From Sulfurivermis sp040755915 (GTDB taxonomy: Bacteria > Pseudomonadota > Gammaproteobacteria > Thiohalomonadales > Thiohalomonadaceae), in the NCBI GenBank assembly GCA_040755915.1, contig JBFLWM010000041.1, positions 62,001 through 126,000 of the forward strand: a stretch of 64,000 nt of DNA, read 5' to 3'. A model generated the notes under the pieces. That model worked only from the letters and a program-made list of their open reading frames with translations, had not been told where the DNA came from and ran no database searches. Every line of letters starts with the position of its first letter. The first letter of the stretch is position 1. Position numbers and translations under genes: made by a program. Shown here one piece after another: positions 62,549 to 64,000 of the stretch.

Positions 62549-64000
62549 ATGAGCGAGCAGAGCACAGCGGAGGGCCCGGCCAGCACCATTGCGGCGGTGG
62601 ACCTCGGTTCCAACAGTTTCCACATGGTGGTGGCCCGCGCCGTCAACGGCCATCTCAGCATCCTCGACCGCCTGCGTGAATCGGTACGTCTGGCCTCCGG
62701 CCTGGGGACCGACGGTGAGCTGGATGCCGCGGCGCAGCAGCGCGCCATCGCCTGCCTGGAGCGCTTCGGCCAGCGCCTGCGCGACATGCCGCCGGGCAGC
62801 GTGCGCGCCGTCGGCACCAACACCCTGCGCAAGGCGCGCAACAGCGACGCCTTCCTGGAGGCCGCCGCCACCGCCCTTGGCCATCCCATCGAAGTGATCT
62901 CCGGCCTGGAAGAGGCACGCGTCATCTATCTGGGTGTTTCCCACTCCCTGCCTGCCAGTCCGGGGCAGCGTCTGGTGATGGACATCGGCGGCGGCAGCAC
63001 CGAACTCATCATCGGCGAAGGTTTCGAGCCCATTTACATGGAAAGCCTGTACATGGGCTGCGTCAGCCTGAGCCAGGAATACTTCGCCGACGGCAGCATT
63101 TCCGTGAAGGCCATGCGCCGTGCCGAGATTGCCGCCGGCCAGGAACTGCAGACCATCGAACAGGACTACCGTCGCCTCGGCTGGGTCAGCGCCGTCGGTT
63201 CTTCCGGCACCATCCGCGCCGTCGGTGATGTGGTCCAGGCCATGGGCTGGAGCGACGGCGGCATCACCCTGCCGGCGCTGCACCGCCTGCGCGAGGCGAT
63301 GATCGAGGCCGGACACGTCGAGCGTCTGAGCAATCTGCAGGGCCTGCCGCCGGAGCGTGCCCCGGTGTTTCCCGGCGGCGTGGCGATCCTCATTGCCACC
63401 TTCGCGGCCCTCGGCATCGAGCGCATGCAGGTGTCCGACGGCGCGCTGCGCGAGGGCCTGCTCTACGACCTGATGGGGCGCATCCGTCACGAAGATGTGC
63501 GCAGCCGTACCATCAGCTCGCTCAGCGATCGCTATCACGTCGACAAGGCGCAGGCGCACCGCGTGCATGACACGGCGACCTACGCCCTGCACCAGGTGAT
63601 GCATGCCTGGAAGCTGGAGGAGGAGTGCGCCGCCAGCCTGCTAGAGTGGGCTGCACAGCTGCACGAAATCGGCCTCGCCGTGGCGCACAGCGGTTATCAC
63701 AAGCACGGCGCCTACCTGCTCGAATTCTCCGACATGCCCGGATTCTCGCGCCAGGAACAGAAGGCCCTCTCCGCCCTGGTGCGCAGCCACCGCCGCAAGC
63801 TTTCCCCCGCTGTCTTTCGCGTGCTGCCCGAGGCGCAGCGCGAGCGCCTGATGCGCCTCGCATTCTTGTTGCGCCTCGCCGTATTGCTGCACCGCAGCCG
63901 CGCCGACATCCTGCTGCCGCCGTTCCATCTCGAGGCCGACGGCAAGTCCATCACCCTGCGCTTTCCCGCCGGCTGGCTCGAGCTGCATCCCCTGACCCAG
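62549..64000 (+). CDS. ppx: Exopolyphosphatase / pppGpp phosphatase (partial, runs off window)
   Basis: The first 484 codons of a Ppx/GppA-type ASKHA phosphatase. VDLGSNSFHMVVARA (phosphate-binding loop), GTNTLRKARN, VISGLEEARVIYLG and DIGGGSTELIIGE are intact, and an HD-like helical domain follows at about 310. Length (expected 500-515) implies only a few codons are missing. Ppx hydrolyses inorganic polyphosphate from the ends; GppA cleaves pppGpp. The neighbours CHAD and SixA favour polyphosphate. Confidence 0.93.
   Translation, partial: MSEQSTAEGPASTIAAVDLGSNSFHMVVARAVNGHLSILDRLRESVRLASGLGTDGELDAAAQQRAIACLERFGQRLRDMPPGSVRAVGTNTLRKARNSDAFLEAAATALGHPIEVISGLEEARVIYLGVSHSLPASPGQRLVMDIGGGSTELIIGEGFEPIYMESLYMGCVSLSQEYFADGSISVKAMRRAEIAAGQELQTIEQDYRRLGWVSAVGSSGTIRAVGDVVQAMGWSDGGITLPALHRLREAMIEAGHVERLSNLQGLPPERAPVFPGGVAILIATFAALGIERMQVSDGALREGLLYDLMGRIRHEDVRSRTISSLSDRYHVDKAQAHRVHDTATYALHQVMHAWKLEEECAASLLEWAAQLHEIGLAVAHSGYHKHGAYLLEFSDMPGFSRQEQKALSALVRSHRRKLSPAVFRVLPEAQRERLMRLAFLLRLAVLLHRSRADILLPPFHLEADGKSITLRFPAGWLELHPLTQ

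Overview
This is a 64 kb chromosomal segment from a high-GC gammaproteobacterium. The housekeeping core fits that placement: gatB end, hslO, hemA-prfA-prmC-moeB facing TPR lipoprotein-lolB-ispE-tRNA-Gln-prs-rplY-pth-ychF, the same order as in Pseudomonas. The accessory genes (periplasmic DsrE-like protein, SCO copper chaperone, ectABC, a NarX/NarL pair, several c-di-GMP enzymes, a heme-binding histidine kinase) suggest a salt-tolerant, respiratory, possibly sulfur-oxidising organism of the Chromatiales/Ectothiorhodospiraceae type. Genus and species cannot be read from the sequence. I see no insertion sequence, phage, integrase or CRISPR array.

Layout. 0-9 kb: gatB end with a terminator, a c-heme-type sensor kinase, hslO, then a long minus-strand block (small helical protein, JAMM protease, MoeB, a palindromic repeat pair, an HMA-fold-like protein, prmC, a phospholipase A2-like secreted protein, prfA, hemA). 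9-16.2 kb: the plus-strand lolB/ispE/prs/rplY/pth/ychF operon region with tRNA-Gln and tRNA-Met. tRNA-Gln is preceded by a 27-bp hairpin and followed by inverted and direct copies of its own 3' end. 16-31.7 kb: DsrE-like protein, SCO, a DUF211-VIT1/CCC1 pair, a cyclic-nucleotide-binding protein, SelO, a MASE1-PAS-GGDEF enzyme, an ABC-2 exporter, YchJ, a Kef-type antiporter, RlmKL, SlyX and a second GGDEF enzyme. 31.7-43 kb: ABC-F ATPase, a PA2779/PA2778-type pair, a cyclopropane-synthase-like methyltransferase with a geranylgeranyl-reductase-like flavoprotein, an orphan response regulator, a secreted two-repeat protein, RlmJ, PurT and a 2-Cys peroxiredoxin. 43-49 kb: DUF502 protein, two GT4 glycosyltransferases, PAP2 phosphatase and an atypical pyruvate kinase. 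49-64 kb: ectABC with a long hairpin-rich leader, an MFS transporter, a lipoprotein coupled to a GGDEF-EAL protein, RhlE-type helicase, NarL/NarX, and SixA-CHAD-Ppx.

Functional themes are translation and tetrapyrrole housekeeping, envelope and lipid remodelling (CFA/flavoprotein, GT4/GT4/PAP2), osmoprotection, signal transduction (three c-di-GMP proteins, two histidine kinases, two NarL-type regulators) and polyphosphate metabolism. The least explained items are the tRNA-Gln-derived repeat, the two REP-like inverted pairs, the CFA-flavoprotein pair, the phospholipase-like gene inside the release-factor operon, the degenerate-EAL protein paired with a lipoprotein, and the unusual pyruvate kinase.
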